DNA from: JBBRCE01 sp038205115
GTDB taxonomy: Bacteria > Planctomycetota > Planctomycetia > Pirellulales > JBBRCE01
Assembly (NCBI GenBank): GCA_038205115.1
Contig: JBBRCE010000033.1
Span: forward strand, 1 to 55,292
DNA: 55,292 bases
Direction: 5' to 3'
Shown: positions 25,222 to 38,201 of the stretch, one piece after another
Position numbering within the stretch: position 1 is the first letter of the stretch
How the letters are laid out: each line of letters starts with the position of its first letter
Position numbers and translations under genes: made by a program
The notes under the pieces: model-generated
Databases searched by the model: none
Seen by the model: the letters and a program-made list of their open reading frames with translations, nothing else
What the model was told of the DNA's origin: nothing

Positions 25222-27887
25222 TCTGGCTGAGATGTCGCGCCGTGCGGTTTCGCAGCAGCCGGAGCATCGCCGCAGGGAATTAATCCCATTCGCACTGCTT
25301 GTTCGTTAAAAACGGAGATCAGCGTCGCGCGAAGTTTTCGGCCCCGTTTCCACAGCCAGAGTCCGGCAATTGCCAGGCAACCGGCAGCGGCCAGCGCGCC
25401 GACGGGTTCAACAGTTGCCCTCCAGAAAATGAAAACCACGCTCAGAAACGCAGCAAATTTGGTCAGCCGACTAAAACCGATCTGAAAGCGCGCCCGAACC
25501 ACCCGTTTGCCGCCCCCGAGTTCTTCTTGCACCGTTCTGACTTCGACGCGCGTCCAAGGATCGACAAAAACCTCAAGGTCGCGCTCCGACCACCCGGTGT
25601 CGATGGCGTATCCCCATTTGAGATGTCCGATTTTTTGCATCGCGGCCTGTAGTAAATCCGTCCGCTCGGGGCAGCCTGTGCCCCAGTATTCAACTTCGCT
25701 GGCCGATTCCTTGGCAACTGCTTTGAAATCAACGTTGGCGTCCGGCAATGGCGGCGAATGAAGTTGCCCTGAAAAGTAGCGTGTTTGATATCTGGCCCAA
25801 GATCGCACCAGCGGCTGCAAATAGCACAAGGCAGCCACCGTGGCGCGAACTTTCGGCGAATCGTATTTGCGCGCCACTTGGGCCTGGACGGCTTGCAACC
25901 CTGCCAGGACCAACGACAGGCACCACATGGTCAGTGCCGTGCAGAGCATCGAGCCGTGGATTAGTCCAGCCGTCGCGACGAGTCCCGCCAACAGGTGCCA
26001 TTCCAGAGTTGTCGGGATCATCGCCCAGTGCGCTGGACCAGCGCGGTAAATGCACTGAAACGGCGCCGTACAAAACGTGCCGCGATAGATCACCGGCGGC
26101 TCCAAGGTGATTCCTTGAAAACACGCGCCGTAGAGCATACCGCGCCATTTGCCGTGTCCGCGATCGGTGAACCGATCCGGATGTTGAAACCGCAACAGCG
26201 CCTCGGCCTTGCCGTAGCCAGCTTGCTGCTTGAGATAGGCTTTTGGAGTCGCCCGCCGATGATGCCAAACAAAGGCCGAAGGCGAAAACGTCAGCCACAT
26301 GCCCGCCGATTGCAGTCGCCAGCAGATATCGACATCGTCGCCAGCCGCTCGATACTGTGGGTCGAATCCATTGACCGAGAGCAGCGACTCGCGCCAGAAC
26401 GCCATGTTGCAACCCGGAATGTGTTCGGCAACCTGATCGCTTTCTAAAATATGCGTTGGCTGTCCCGGTGCGGCGGATACGGCAGCCGCGGTGGGACCAT
26501 CGTCGGGGGTTAAGTTTGGACCGCCCAAACCGGCCACGCGCGAGTCTTCGAGTCGCGCATGTTCCAACTGAGCGATCATCATCGTCAGCCAGTCGGGATC
26601 GACAAAGCAGTCGTCATCGGTGTATGCAACAATCTCGCCCGTCGCAGCGCGCAGCCCCGCATTGCGGGCAGCGCTGAGCCCTTCGTTTTGCTGCGAAATT
26701 ACGCGCACGAACGGATATTCGGCAATGATGTTGGGCGTGTCGTCCGTCGAGCCGTCATCGACCACGATGACTTCGTAATCCGGGTAGCGCAACCGCTGCA
26801 GCGATTGCAAACATTGGGCAATCGTGCGCGCGCCGTTATAGGTGCAAACCACGACCGAGGCCCGAACCGGCGCCACCAGCAGGTCGGCAGGCGTCTGTGA
26901 GAATGTCCGCTTGAGCGCATCGAATGCCAGCTTCGGTTTGCGCTCCGCGTCCGTCACGCCAAATGCCCAGTTGGAAATGGTCGATCCGCCGGTGTGCCAC
27001 TCGTCGGTCCAAGAAAAAATGAAACTGCCGGCGAGTCCCACCGCCTTGGCCTCTTGGATGTGGCCTCGCAAGAAACGGGCTTGTGCGAGTTCGCCATGGC
27101 GAATGGTGTCCATGCCCAACTCCCCCAACACCAGCGGCAGCACACCAACCAGATTCTGCAGCCGAAACAAGTATCGCCGGAATACTTCGCGATCATGCAG
27201 ATATACATTAAACATCGCAAAATCTAAGAACGGCAAATCCAAATACTCGGTGGGCGGATAATTTGCGTAGGTCACCAGTCCTGCGGGGTGCGCTTGCCTG
27301 GCCACATCCGCAAGTTCGCTGAGAAAACGCTGCACGCGCCGCGCCCCGTGCCAGCGAATCACATCCGGCGGAATCTCGTTTGCGACGCTGTAGCCCCAAA
27401 CGCAATCATACTTGGCGCCGCGAATTGCCGCGAAGCGAACCGCTTCTCGCGCTCCGCGCCGCGCCGTCGCCGAATCGAGAAAGCAGAGGTGCTTTGCCCA
27501 AGGCACATCAACCATCAGGCCAATCGTGCCATGCTGGCTCACCGTTTCCAAAAACGAAACTGGCGGCACGTGATAAGTCCGCAGCGAGTTCACGCCCAAT
27601 TCGCTCATGCACTGCAGGTCTTGGCAAATGCGGCCGGCCGGCGGAAAAGGGCCATGCTCTCCGCTCGGCGGAAACGGGCCGTACGTAACGCCCTTCAATT
27701 GCAATCGCTGGCCAGCGGATGCAAAATATTTTCCGTCGACGCTCAACGGGCCAATGCGCGGCAAAACGTGCGGCACTGCCAGCGAACCGTCGCGTTCGGC
27801 CGCGTTCGCCGCCAGGCGATCGATTTCGGCTGAATTGTGCGACGCCGTGTTAAGCATGCTGAAGTTCGATCTCAAGAGAACAATCAT
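25218..27887 (-). CDS. Glycosidase-GT2 membrane fusion protein
   Basis: 889 residues. Residues about 45-330 are a clan GH-A-like TIM barrel: VWGYSVANEIPPDVIRWHG (Asn-Glu acid/base at 170-171), LPLVLGELGMDT (nucleophile candidate Glu256) and SFIFSWTDEWHTGG. Residues about 342-560 are a GT2 domain: SVVVCTYNGA, VIVVDDGSTDDTP, AYTDDDCFVDPDW and GDDVDICWRLQSAG. Hydrophobic segments near 622-665 and 808-845 suggest membrane anchoring. A hydrolase-like or transglycosylase-like domain joined to a synthase suggests a protein that makes and trims or transfers a polysaccharide (inference). The GH part is like GH2/GH5-type barrels and lacks an obvious signal peptide. The ATG at 27887 is chosen; 27857 is an alternative. 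It is the first gene of the run down to 21923. Confidence 0.88.
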   Translation of the reverse strand: MIVLLRSNFSMLNTASHNSAEIDRLAANAAERDGSLAVPHVLPRIGPLSVDGKYFASAGQRLQLKGVTYGPFPPSGEHGPFPPAGRICQDLQCMSELGVNSLRTYHVPPVSFLETVSQHGTIGLMVDVPWAKHLCFLDSATARRGAREAVRFAAIRGAKYDCVWGYSVANEIPPDVIRWHGARRVQRFLSELADVARQAHPAGLVTYANYPPTEYLDLPFLDFAMFNVYLHDREVFRRYLFRLQNLVGVLPLVLGELGMDTIRHGELAQARFLRGHIQEAKAVGLAGSFIFSWTDEWHTGGSTISNWAFGVTDAERKPKLAFDALKRTFSQTPADLLVAPVRASVVVCTYNGARTIAQCLQSLQRLRYPDYEVIVVDDGSTDDTPNIIAEYPFVRVISQQNEGLSAARNAGLRAATGEIVAYTDDDCFVDPDWLTMMIAQLEHARLEDSRVAGLGGPNLTPDDGPTAAAVSAAPGQPTHILESDQVAEHIPGCNMAFWRESLLSVNGFDPQYRAAGDDVDICWRLQSAGMWLTFSPSAFVWHHRRATPKAYLKQQAGYGKAEALLRFQHPDRFTDRGHGKWRGMLYGACFQGITLEPPVIYRGTFCTAPFQCIYRAGPAHWAMIPTTLEWHLLAGLVATAGLIHGSMLCTALTMWCLSLVLAGLQAVQAQVARKYDSPKVRATVAALCYLQPLVRSWARYQTRYFSGQLHSPPLPDANVDFKAVAKESASEVEYWGTGCPERTDLLQAAMQKIGHLKWGYAIDTGWSERDLEVFVDPWTRVEVRTVQEELGGGKRVVRARFQIGFSRLTKFAAFLSVVFIFWRATVEPVGALAAAGCLAIAGLWLWKRGRKLRATLISVFNEQAVRMGLIPCGDAPAAAKPHGATSQPE

Positions 27888-28246
27888 CGCCGAATTGCGT
27901 CGGCAGCGCGCCGCTTAGCGCAGTCAGCGACAATAGGATGCTCACTCGCCGCTCACTCGCTGCGGAAATACAATGCGCGTGAATACCTGCCGACCGCAAA
28001 AACGAACCAAAAATGCGTTGGAATGCGAGCAGAGAAAGCGTGAATTCCTTCCGGTTGTGGTCCGAGTGCTCAGTCTGATTCGGCCGGCGAAGCTTAACAA
28101 TCCCCTCAGCGAGACGGTAACCAAACAATCGTCGGGCCATGTCGTCTGCCTGCGTTTCGCCGAAGTTGATTCGCATTGACCCCAGATAACCTGCCTCCAC
28201 AATCTGCCTGCCGGGAAGGCATTCGCCAGGCCAGCAGAGCAGGCAA
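27888..28246. other. Intergenic region, no clear gene
   Basis: 359 bases between the DUF1559 gene and the glycosidase-GT2 gene, both minus strand. Open frames here are short and lack family features. A nine-base sequence CTCACTCGC occurs twice (27941 and 27952). The promoter of the 27887 run probably lies here but was not identified with confidence. Confidence 0.5.
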
Positions 28247-29191
28247 TCATTCGAATAAATCACTTGGCACAACTTGTCCGTCGTTGATATCGCCGAGATT
28301 CTTAAAGACGCTTGGATCAATGTCGTAGGAGATTTTATGCACCGAGGTATCGCAGAAGACCGCATTGAAAACGCCCGAATGCGAACTGCCAAACCGCTCT
28401 TCGCCCCAGCCGTTGGCCGTCCGGTCTGGTAGTGGGGGCAATTCGGTCGATCGCACGGTGTCTTCGTCAAACCCCGCGGTGTAGCCCTCGTTGTCATCGA
28501 CCATCGGAATGCCAGTTCCCTCGTAGTCGGGTTCGCCCAGGTAATGAACGTCCAGCCGCTTGTCACCCGCGAGCAGTGTATATGTCAGACCGTCGAGAAT
28601 CTTTGAGTGGTTGACAATGCTGCCGCGACGGATGACGCCCGTGCCGTTCAGATTGCCGGCGGCGTAATCGCACAAGGCGTGTTTGACCAGCATGCCGTCC
28701 AGATAATTGGGATCGCTATAGGTCACCGTCATCGGCCCGCGTCGCGAGGGACAAAAGTAGATGGGAATCGGCGTACCGATTGCGATCAGCGCCCGTTCCG
28801 TATCGTTAGCGCCGCCATTGCCCTGCCAGGTATTTTGAGCGTCGAGGTACGGCAATATCTGATATGCCCAACCGGCCTCTTGCGCCGGCACGGTCAATGG
28901 CCTGCCATTTTGAAAAGCCGGCACGGTGCTGTAATCGTATCCGCCCGACGGATACGAGTGGTTTCGCTCGTGATGCAAGTCAAAGGCGATGGCAATTTGC
29001 CGAAGATTGTTGCCGCAACTTGAACGATGGGCCGCCTCGCGCACCATCGACATCGCCGGCAGCAACAGCGCCACCAACATCCCGATGATCGCAATCACCA
29101 CCAGCAGCTCGACGATGGTGAATGCCGCTCGACTTGGCGTACATCTCTCGCGTTGCCCTTGGCAATGCAACCCGACACTTAGCAGAAACAA
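28247..29191 (-). CDS. DUF1559 pseudopilin-like protein
   Basis: 314 residues. The N-terminus carries the type IV pilin/type II secretion pseudopilin signature FTIVELLVVIAIIGMLVALLLPA (in positions about 24-46), a prepilin peptidase site followed by a hydrophobic helix. The DUF1559 body follows (REAAHRSSCGNNLRQIAIAF, GWAYQILPYLDAQN, YFCPSRR) and ends near FGSSHSGVFNAVFCDTSVH, a variant of the usual H-x9-DG element with Asp-Thr. These proteins are greatly expanded in planctomycetes and are thought to be exported; their function is mostly unknown. The start is the TTG at 29191: GGGAGG lies eight bases upstream and no ATG precedes the prepilin motif. Confidence 0.9.
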   Translation of the reverse strand: MFLLSVGLHCQGQRERCTPSRAAFTIVELLVVIAIIGMLVALLLPAMSMVREAAHRSSCGNNLRQIAIAFDLHHERNHSYPSGGYDYSTVPAFQNGRPLTVPAQEAGWAYQILPYLDAQNTWQGNGGANDTERALIAIGTPIPIYFCPSRRGPMTVTYSDPNYLDGMLVKHALCDYAAGNLNGTGVIRRGSIVNHSKILDGLTYTLLAGDKRLDVHYLGEPDYEGTGIPMVDDNEGYTAGFDEDTVRSTELPPLPDRTANGWGEERFGSSHSGVFNAVFCDTSVHKISYDIDPSVFKNLGDINDGQVVPSDLFE

Positions 29192-29596
29192 AAGGATATC
29201 CTCCCAGCACCGTCAAGAATTTACGCAGGTGTTGGCGGGGAAGTAAGCCATCTGGCCGAAATTGTTGATCGCACGCGGTTAAGGGCCAACTTCAGGTTAA
29301 AGTTAGCAAAGCGTGAGCAATGAGTAAAGAAGATTTTAGTCAATAATCTGACAACTCGGCTTGATTCTTTGAAACGCCGTGAAATACTGCAGCTTCAGAA
29401 AATGCACTTCCCTTTTTGCCACGGGCAACGCGGCTGTGCCGGCGTCGCCACCCCCGGATTGGAATGTTTGGCCCACGCCCCGAGCCCGCAAGGCCAGACA
29501 GACCGATTGCTAGCGAGCGCACCGCTGACAGGCCTCGATTTCCCATGACGCGGCAGACCCCCTCGCGAATCGAACCGAACCGAACCGACACCACAT
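29192..29596. other. Divergent intergenic region
   Basis: 405 bases between the divergent DUF1559 and PqqD-methyltransferase genes. It contains an AT-richer stretch around 29285-29370 that probably holds promoters. TTGACT on the minus strand (29338-29343) resembles a -35 element, but no convincing -10 sits at 16-18 bases. The frames at 29340-29789 on the minus strand are not coding-like. Confidence 0.45.
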
Positions 29597-30784
29597 ATGC
29601 CTCCGCTGCTGTTGAATCCATCGGTCTTGCTTTCGCCCGCCGACGATGGTTACCACGCCTACGATATTCACAAGCAGCGTCTGTTTCGCTTGAACCCGAC
29701 AGCGGCGCTACTTGTGGAACTCTGCGATGGCCAACGCGGCCAATCAGAACTCTTGGACAAAGTCGGCCCGCTGCTGCCGGAGTCGGCACTGCCCGGTTGC
29801 GCCGAGTGGCTCAAGCAAGCCGTGGCCGACCAATTGCTGCTCGAAAGCTTGCCGGGTTCGCCCAGTCCGCCCACCGCCGAAGAATTGCAGCAAATGGCGC
29901 GCGACTTACGGCGTCGCGACCAAGTGCTGGCGGCCTTCATCTGTCAGCAGCGGGCAACGGAACTCGCGCCGGACGATCCAAATCAATGGTACGCGCTGGG
30001 CGAAATCGCGCACATCGTTGGACGTCGCGAGTTGGCCCGTATCGGTTACGAGCGCTATCAGCGAGCGCACCCCGACGATATTGAAATCGAACATCTGCTG
30101 ATCGCTTTGCGCGATGAAGCGCCGCCCTCGCGGGCATCCGATGCCTACATTCAGCAGCTCTATTCGTACTTTGCCGCGTTTTACGAAAAAAACATGTGCG
30201 ACGATCTGGAATATCGCGCGCCGCAATTGCTACTTGCGGCAATCGATTCCGCACTCGCCGACGATTCGCGCCGCGGTCCGCTCAATGTGCTCGAATTGGG
30301 CTGTGGCACCGGGCTGTTTGGGCAACTGATCCGACCGATGGCGGAGAGACTTTGCGGCATCGATCTGTCGGCGGACATGATTGCTCGCGCGCGAGACCGA
30401 AAGTTGTACGACCGATTGGAAACGGCCGAGCTCACGGCATGGCTGGCATCGCCGCCCGCCGAAACGTTCGACCTGGTGGCGATTTGCGACACGCTGATTT
30501 ACTTTGGCGACCTGCGGCAAGTGATTCCGCCGGCGGCCAGAATCCTTGCGGCGGGCGGCTTGCTCGCCTTCACGGTGGAAGTGGGTGCGGCCGAACCGTT
30601 TCGACTGACGGATTCGGGGCGATTCGCACACCATCAAAGGCATGTGTTGGCCGTCGCCCGCGAAGCCGGGTTGGCGGTGATTTCGCAAACAGAGGAAACG
30701 CTCCGCTACGAATACGGTCAGCCGGTCCAAGGCTGGGTGACTGTGTTACGCGACGACAACGTTGCGATGCACGCCAACAGTTGA
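29597..30784 (+). CDS. PqqD-like / TPR / SAM-methyltransferase fusion
   Basis: 395 residues in three parts. Residues 1-88 resemble PqqD, the peptide-recognition element used in many RiPP pathways: LLNPSVLLSPADDGYHAYD, RLFRLNPTAALLVELCDG and EWLKQAVADQLLLE. Residues about 98-170 look like one or two TPR-type helical pairs (TELAPDDPNQWYALGEIAHI). Residues 200-395 are a class I methyltransferase with VLELGCGTGLFG (motif I, near 231-242), CGIDLSADMIARAR and FDLVAICDTLIYFGDL, like TPR-containing predicted methyltransferases. The substrate is unknown; the PqqD-like part suggests it binds a peptide or protein (inference). It is followed 228 bases later by the HTTM gene on the same strand. Confidence 0.8.
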   Translation: MPPLLLNPSVLLSPADDGYHAYDIHKQRLFRLNPTAALLVELCDGQRGQSELLDKVGPLLPESALPGCAEWLKQAVADQLLLESLPGSPSPPTAEELQQMARDLRRRDQVLAAFICQQRATELAPDDPNQWYALGEIAHIVGRRELARIGYERYQRAHPDDIEIEHLLIALRDEAPPSRASDAYIQQLYSYFAAFYEKNMCDDLEYRAPQLLLAAIDSALADDSRRGPLNVLELGCGTGLFGQLIRPMAERLCGIDLSADMIARARDRKLYDRLETAELTAWLASPPAETFDLVAICDTLIYFGDLRQVIPPAARILAAGGLLAFTVEVGAAEPFRLTDSGRFAHHQRHVLAVAREAGLAVISQTEETLRYEYGQPVQGWVTVLRDDNVAMHANS

Positions 30785-31012
30785 AGCAAGTTGTCGCGGC
30801 AAACATCCAATTCCAGGTCAACGGTTAGGTTGATTGCAGTTCGATCGCCGTTGAATCCCTGCGGTTTATACCGATTGTAGCGACTGCTGCCGCGTGTCGC
30901 GCGTAACCTACACTTGTCGTATCTGCCCACCGCTGCGCGGCTCGATTCAGCGGCAATGCATCCGGTTGTGCATTCACGGGCGTGAGGCTCAAGCGTGGCA
31001 GGAGACGCGGCG

Positions 31013-32617
31013 ATGGCGGAGGCGGCAGCAGCAGCGGAAATCAAACAACGGACGCTGATCCAACGCCTGCAGGCCTGGTCGAAAGCGGTCATTACGCTCG
31101 ATCGTCGCTCTCTGGCCGCGTTGCGGATTGGGCTGGGCGCGGTGCTGCTGTTGAACATCTGCGACTTGGCACAGTTTGCCGGCGCGTTTTATAGCGACGA
31201 CGGACTCCTGCCCCGTGCCGCGCGAATGCAATTGAGCGTCGAAGAGCAATTCACCGCGCCGCCCTGGTGGTGCTCACCGCTGATGTTCTGCGGGCAGACA
31301 TGGTTCGCCGAGATCCTGCTGGTCTTGGCCGCTGTGCTCGCCGTGGCCGTAATGGTTGGCTACCGCACGCGGTGGGCGCTGTTTGGCTCTTGGCTGCTGC
31401 TGGTGGGTTTTCAAGCCCGCAATCCGCTGGTGCTATTTGGTGCCGACGATGTCCTGCGCTGCATCCTGTTTTGGAGCATTTTCTTGCCGCTTGGCGACCG
31501 CTGGAGCGTGGATCGTTGGCGGCGACCGCGCCCGGAAGCCAACGACGTCTGCTCACTCGCGTCGGCCGCGCTGATCTTGCAACTCGTTTGCATCTATCTA
31601 TTCACCGGATTATTGAAATCGTACCCCGAGTGGCGCACGCAACACACGGCCGTCTATTACGCGCTGTCGACGGATCATTTTACGACGCACTTTGGGCTGC
31701 GATTACTGCATTATCCGGGCTTGCTGAAATGCTTGACTTTTTCGACCTTAATCTGGGAAGTCGCCGGGCCGTTGGCACTGTTGTATGCCGGAAAGTTTCG
31801 CGCGAAAGTCCGACTGGCGGTGGTGGCCGGCTTTATCGGCCTGCACTTGGGCTTAGCGGCCACAATGTCGATTGGCATGTTTCCGCTGGTCTGCATCGTG
31901 TGCTGGCTGACCATGCTGCCTGGCGAGTTCTGGACAATGGCCGCGTGGCGCAAGATTCCCGTGCCGCGGTTAGTTTCGTCCAGTTGGGCGAACGGTTGTA
32001 AGCGGCTGGCCTCGCGCGCGAAAATGCAATTGCAACCCGCGGTCGATCAGGGCAATCAAATTGCCGCCAACATCTTGCTGGGGTTGCTGTTGGCCTATGT
32101 GGTGCTGTTGAATGTGGCTCGTCTGACGCCGAGCATTTACGTGCATTTGAATCCCGGTCCGCTGCGCTCGCTGGGCGATGCGGCACAGTTGAATCAGTTC
32201 TGGTGCATGTTTGCGCCGCGACCCTTTCCCTACGGCGGTTGGTTCGATATTCATGGCGAGTTGGCCGACGGCACCAAGGTCAATCTGCTGCAACCTGACC
32301 GGCCGCCGCAGCAGCATCGACCGGACTTTGTCTGCGACCAATATCCATCGATGCGCTGGCGGAAGACGTTACTCAACCTGATCGAGCGAGACTGCACCAC
32401 GTATCGCGTCACGCTGCTCGATTTTCTTCGCCGTCGCTGGAACGATTCCCACGATTTTGATCGGCAACTGGTTCGCGTGGATGCGATTTATCAGCGCCAA
32501 CTGACATTGTTGCCCGAACAGGCGGGCGGACTGTCTGGCGTTTACGGGCCGACGGAATCGATTCCGTTGTGCCATTGGCCCGTTGAGGCCAGCAGCACGC
32601 TCGTCGATGCGCCGTAG
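31013..32617 (+). CDS. HTTM-domain membrane protein
   Basis: 534 residues. The first 350 carry about eight membrane segments in the HTTM arrangement (the membrane region homologous to vitamin K-dependent gamma-carboxylase): LRIGLGAVLLLNICDLAQF, FYSDDGLLPR, VMVGYRTRWALFGSWLLL, ARNPLVLFGADDVLRCILFW, IYLFTGLLKSYPEWRTQHTA and HLGLAATMSIGMFPL. The C-terminal 150 residues are a soluble part with FWCMFAPRPFPYGGWFDIHG and RWRKTLLNLIERD, seen in many bacterial HTTM proteins. Carboxylase activity is not shown for most bacterial members. The ATG at 31013 has GGAG eight bases upstream (31001-31004); a GTG at 30995 is an alternative. It is convergent with waaA. Confidence 0.88.
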   Translation: MAEAAAAAEIKQRTLIQRLQAWSKAVITLDRRSLAALRIGLGAVLLLNICDLAQFAGAFYSDDGLLPRAARMQLSVEEQFTAPPWWCSPLMFCGQTWFAEILLVLAAVLAVAVMVGYRTRWALFGSWLLLVGFQARNPLVLFGADDVLRCILFWSIFLPLGDRWSVDRWRRPRPEANDVCSLASAALILQLVCIYLFTGLLKSYPEWRTQHTAVYYALSTDHFTTHFGLRLLHYPGLLKCLTFSTLIWEVAGPLALLYAGKFRAKVRLAVVAGFIGLHLGLAATMSIGMFPLVCIVCWLTMLPGEFWTMAAWRKIPVPRLVSSSWANGCKRLASRAKMQLQPAVDQGNQIAANILLGLLLAYVVLLNVARLTPSIYVHLNPGPLRSLGDAAQLNQFWCMFAPRPFPYGGWFDIHGELADGTKVNLLQPDRPPQQHRPDFVCDQYPSMRWRKTLLNLIERDCTTYRVTLLDFLRRRWNDSHDFDRQLVRVDAIYQRQLTLLPEQAGGLSGVYGPTESIPLCHWPVEASSTLVDAP

Positions 32618-32676
32618 CGGAGCAGCGACGGTTCGGCGGCGAAATCATTCATTGCCTCGACACCAAAATGACGCGA

Positions 32677-34026
32677 CTACGAGGCATGTCGACGAGAGTT
32701 TCCGGACGGCGCAAACGGTAACGTGGCCGGCGCGGATTGATTCAGTTTGGGCAGAAGCCGCTCAATTTGATTCGCAGTGCGAACCGTCGCGCCAGTTTGC
32801 AACTGCACATACTGTTGGGCACGGCTGCCCAACTGCCTGGCGAACTTCGGATCGCGCAAGCAGCGGCGCACGAAGTCGGTGAGTTCCTGGCCGTCGTGGA
32901 CGACAACCGCCGCCTGGTGTTGTAGCAATTGTGAGACCACGTCGCGGAAGTTGGCCGTGTTGGGACCGAACGAAACCGCGGCACCATAGGCGGCCGGTTC
33001 AATCATGTTCTGCCCGCCGCGTCGCCCCAAACTTCCGCCGACAAACGCAATCTCGGCGGCGCCCCACCAGCCGCCCAGTTCGCCCACGGCATCGACCAAC
33101 AAAATCCGCGCTTCCGTGCTGCGCCGCCCGGGTAGATCTGAACGGCGTTGCCACGGCAATTGCGATTGGTCGAGCATCTCGGCCACTTCGGCAAATCGCT
33201 CGGGATGCCGTGGCACCAGAATCAAGCGTAACAGCGGGTGCTCCACGGCAAGTTGCCGAAACGCTTCCACGGCCAACAGTTCTTCCGGCTGCTGCGTGCT
33301 GCCAGCCAAAAAAACGATGTCGTTCGCAGCGATGCCGGCCAACTGTTTTAGACTGCGAGTGATCGTGTTTCCGCGATCGGGTTGGGCACCATCGAATTTC
33401 ATCGAGCCGGTTACGAAAACCGAAGATGCCCGAGCGCCGAGTTGCAAAAAACGCTGGGCGTATTCCTCATTCTGCACGGCGATCAAGTCGATTTGCCGCA
33501 GCACGTTGGCCACCAACCAGCGAATCTTGCGATAGCCGCCAAAGCTTTTTTGACTCAGCCGCCCGTTGATCACCGCCACCGCCGCGCCGTGGCAATGCGC
33601 CGCGCGAATCAAATTCGGCCACAACTCGAGCTCCGCGAGTATCAGCAGACATGGGCGAATTCGGCGCATCGCTGCCGCCACCGCCCAACTGAAATCCAAC
33701 GGGCAGTAAAACACCACCAGCCCCGAGTATTTGCGTTTGGCCAGCTCGTAGCCGGTGCGCGAGGTTGTGGAAATCACGCACTCGTGATCCGAATTGCGAC
33801 GCGCCAGTTCCGTGAGCAGCGGCGCAAGTAAATTGACTTCGCCAACGCTCACCGCATGCAACCAAATGCAGGGCCGATCGCGATCGCTAACGCGTTGCGG
33901 CACTCGCCCGAAAAATTTTGCGGCAAAGCCGTCGCGATATTTGCCGCTTCGCAGCGATCGATAAATCAACCACGGTGATGCCGCAAATAGCAGCAGCAGA
34001 TAGATCAAATTGAGTAGATACGGCAT
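32677..34026 (-). CDS. waaA: 3-deoxy-D-manno-octulosonic acid (Kdo) transferase
   Basis: Transfers Kdo from CMP-Kdo to lipid A precursor, on the cytoplasmic side of the inner membrane. 449 residues, near the usual 425. A membrane-anchoring N-terminus (LLNLIYLLLLFAASPWLIY) is followed by the Glycos_transf_N domain with IWLHAVSVGEVNLLAPLL (catalytic Glu), STTSRTGYELAK, PLDFSWAV and LILAELELWPNLI. The C-terminal GT-B half has VFVTGSMKFD, FLAGSTQQPEE, LILVPRHPERF, EIAFVGGSLGRRGGQNMIEPAAYG and SFGPNTANF. All are family hallmarks. It lies 91 bases downstream of secA on the same strand, so it could be co-transcribed. Presence of Kdo transferase argues for a lipid A-type outer membrane. Confidence 0.96.
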   Translation of the reverse strand: MPYLLNLIYLLLLFAASPWLIYRSLRSGKYRDGFAAKFFGRVPQRVSDRDRPCIWLHAVSVGEVNLLAPLLTELARRNSDHECVISTTSRTGYELAKRKYSGLVVFYCPLDFSWAVAAAMRRIRPCLLILAELELWPNLIRAAHCHGAAVAVINGRLSQKSFGGYRKIRWLVANVLRQIDLIAVQNEEYAQRFLQLGARASSVFVTGSMKFDGAQPDRGNTITRSLKQLAGIAANDIVFLAGSTQQPEELLAVEAFRQLAVEHPLLRLILVPRHPERFAEVAEMLDQSQLPWQRRSDLPGRRSTEARILLVDAVGELGGWWGAAEIAFVGGSLGRRGGQNMIEPAAYGAAVSFGPNTANFRDVVSQLLQHQAAVVVHDGQELTDFVRRCLRDPKFARQLGSRAQQYVQLQTGATVRTANQIERLLPKLNQSAPATLPFAPSGNSRRHAS

Positions 34027-34117
34027 GAGGAGTCCGTTCCCCGGAACGTCGTTTCGCCCTGACCGGCATTTTGCCCGCAGTGGGCCGACAACCGAAAGTC
34101 GACTTGAGTGCCGGCAA

Positions 34118-37813
<3,696 letters not shown>

Positions 37814-38201
37814 GCTAAACGGCCCCGAATGGGCATGACCCGATGAGATAATGATTGAGCGAAATGCGGCGGTCGATCGCTGGAAATCCAGCTAGCAATT
37901 GGCAAAACGCGAAGCCCCAACCGCCGTTGAGCCCCGCAGACTGATTTTCGTACGTAAAGTTCTCCAACAGCGCAGTTTATAGCGACTTGCACGACTGGTC
38001 AAGAACGCTTGGCCGGACGGTTGGCTACGGAAAACCTCGCGGGCGGCGCTACGCTGGCAGCATGGCGAGGGATCCCGTTCCGCTGGCCGTGGGCACCCGA
38101 AATTCCCGCGGTCACGTAGTCCCGCCCTGGCATTTCTTCTAAACTCGGGCCAGCGACGAATTTGCTCAAATGTTGTCTCGGCCCCCCGATGCAGAAATCG
38201 C
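37814..38201. other. Divergent intergenic region upstream of secA
   Basis: 388 bases between secA and the ElyC/SanA-like gene. It is mostly GC-rich and holds no convincing gene. One promoter candidate for secA is listed separately; a promoter for the plus-strand gene was not identified. Confidence 0.5.
37976..38002 (-). promoter_or_regulatory. Candidate sigma70-type promoter of secA
   Basis: On the minus strand, TTGACC (38002-37997) and TATAAA (37981-37976) are separated by 15 bases, about 160 bases before the secA ATG. The elements are good matches, but the spacer is 2 bases shorter than the optimum. Confidence 0.35.

Noticed and set aside
30956..30985. A 9-residue mini-frame just upstream of the HTTM gene
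   Set aside because: No ribosome-binding site or conservation evidence; it is too short to call a precursor peptide or leader.
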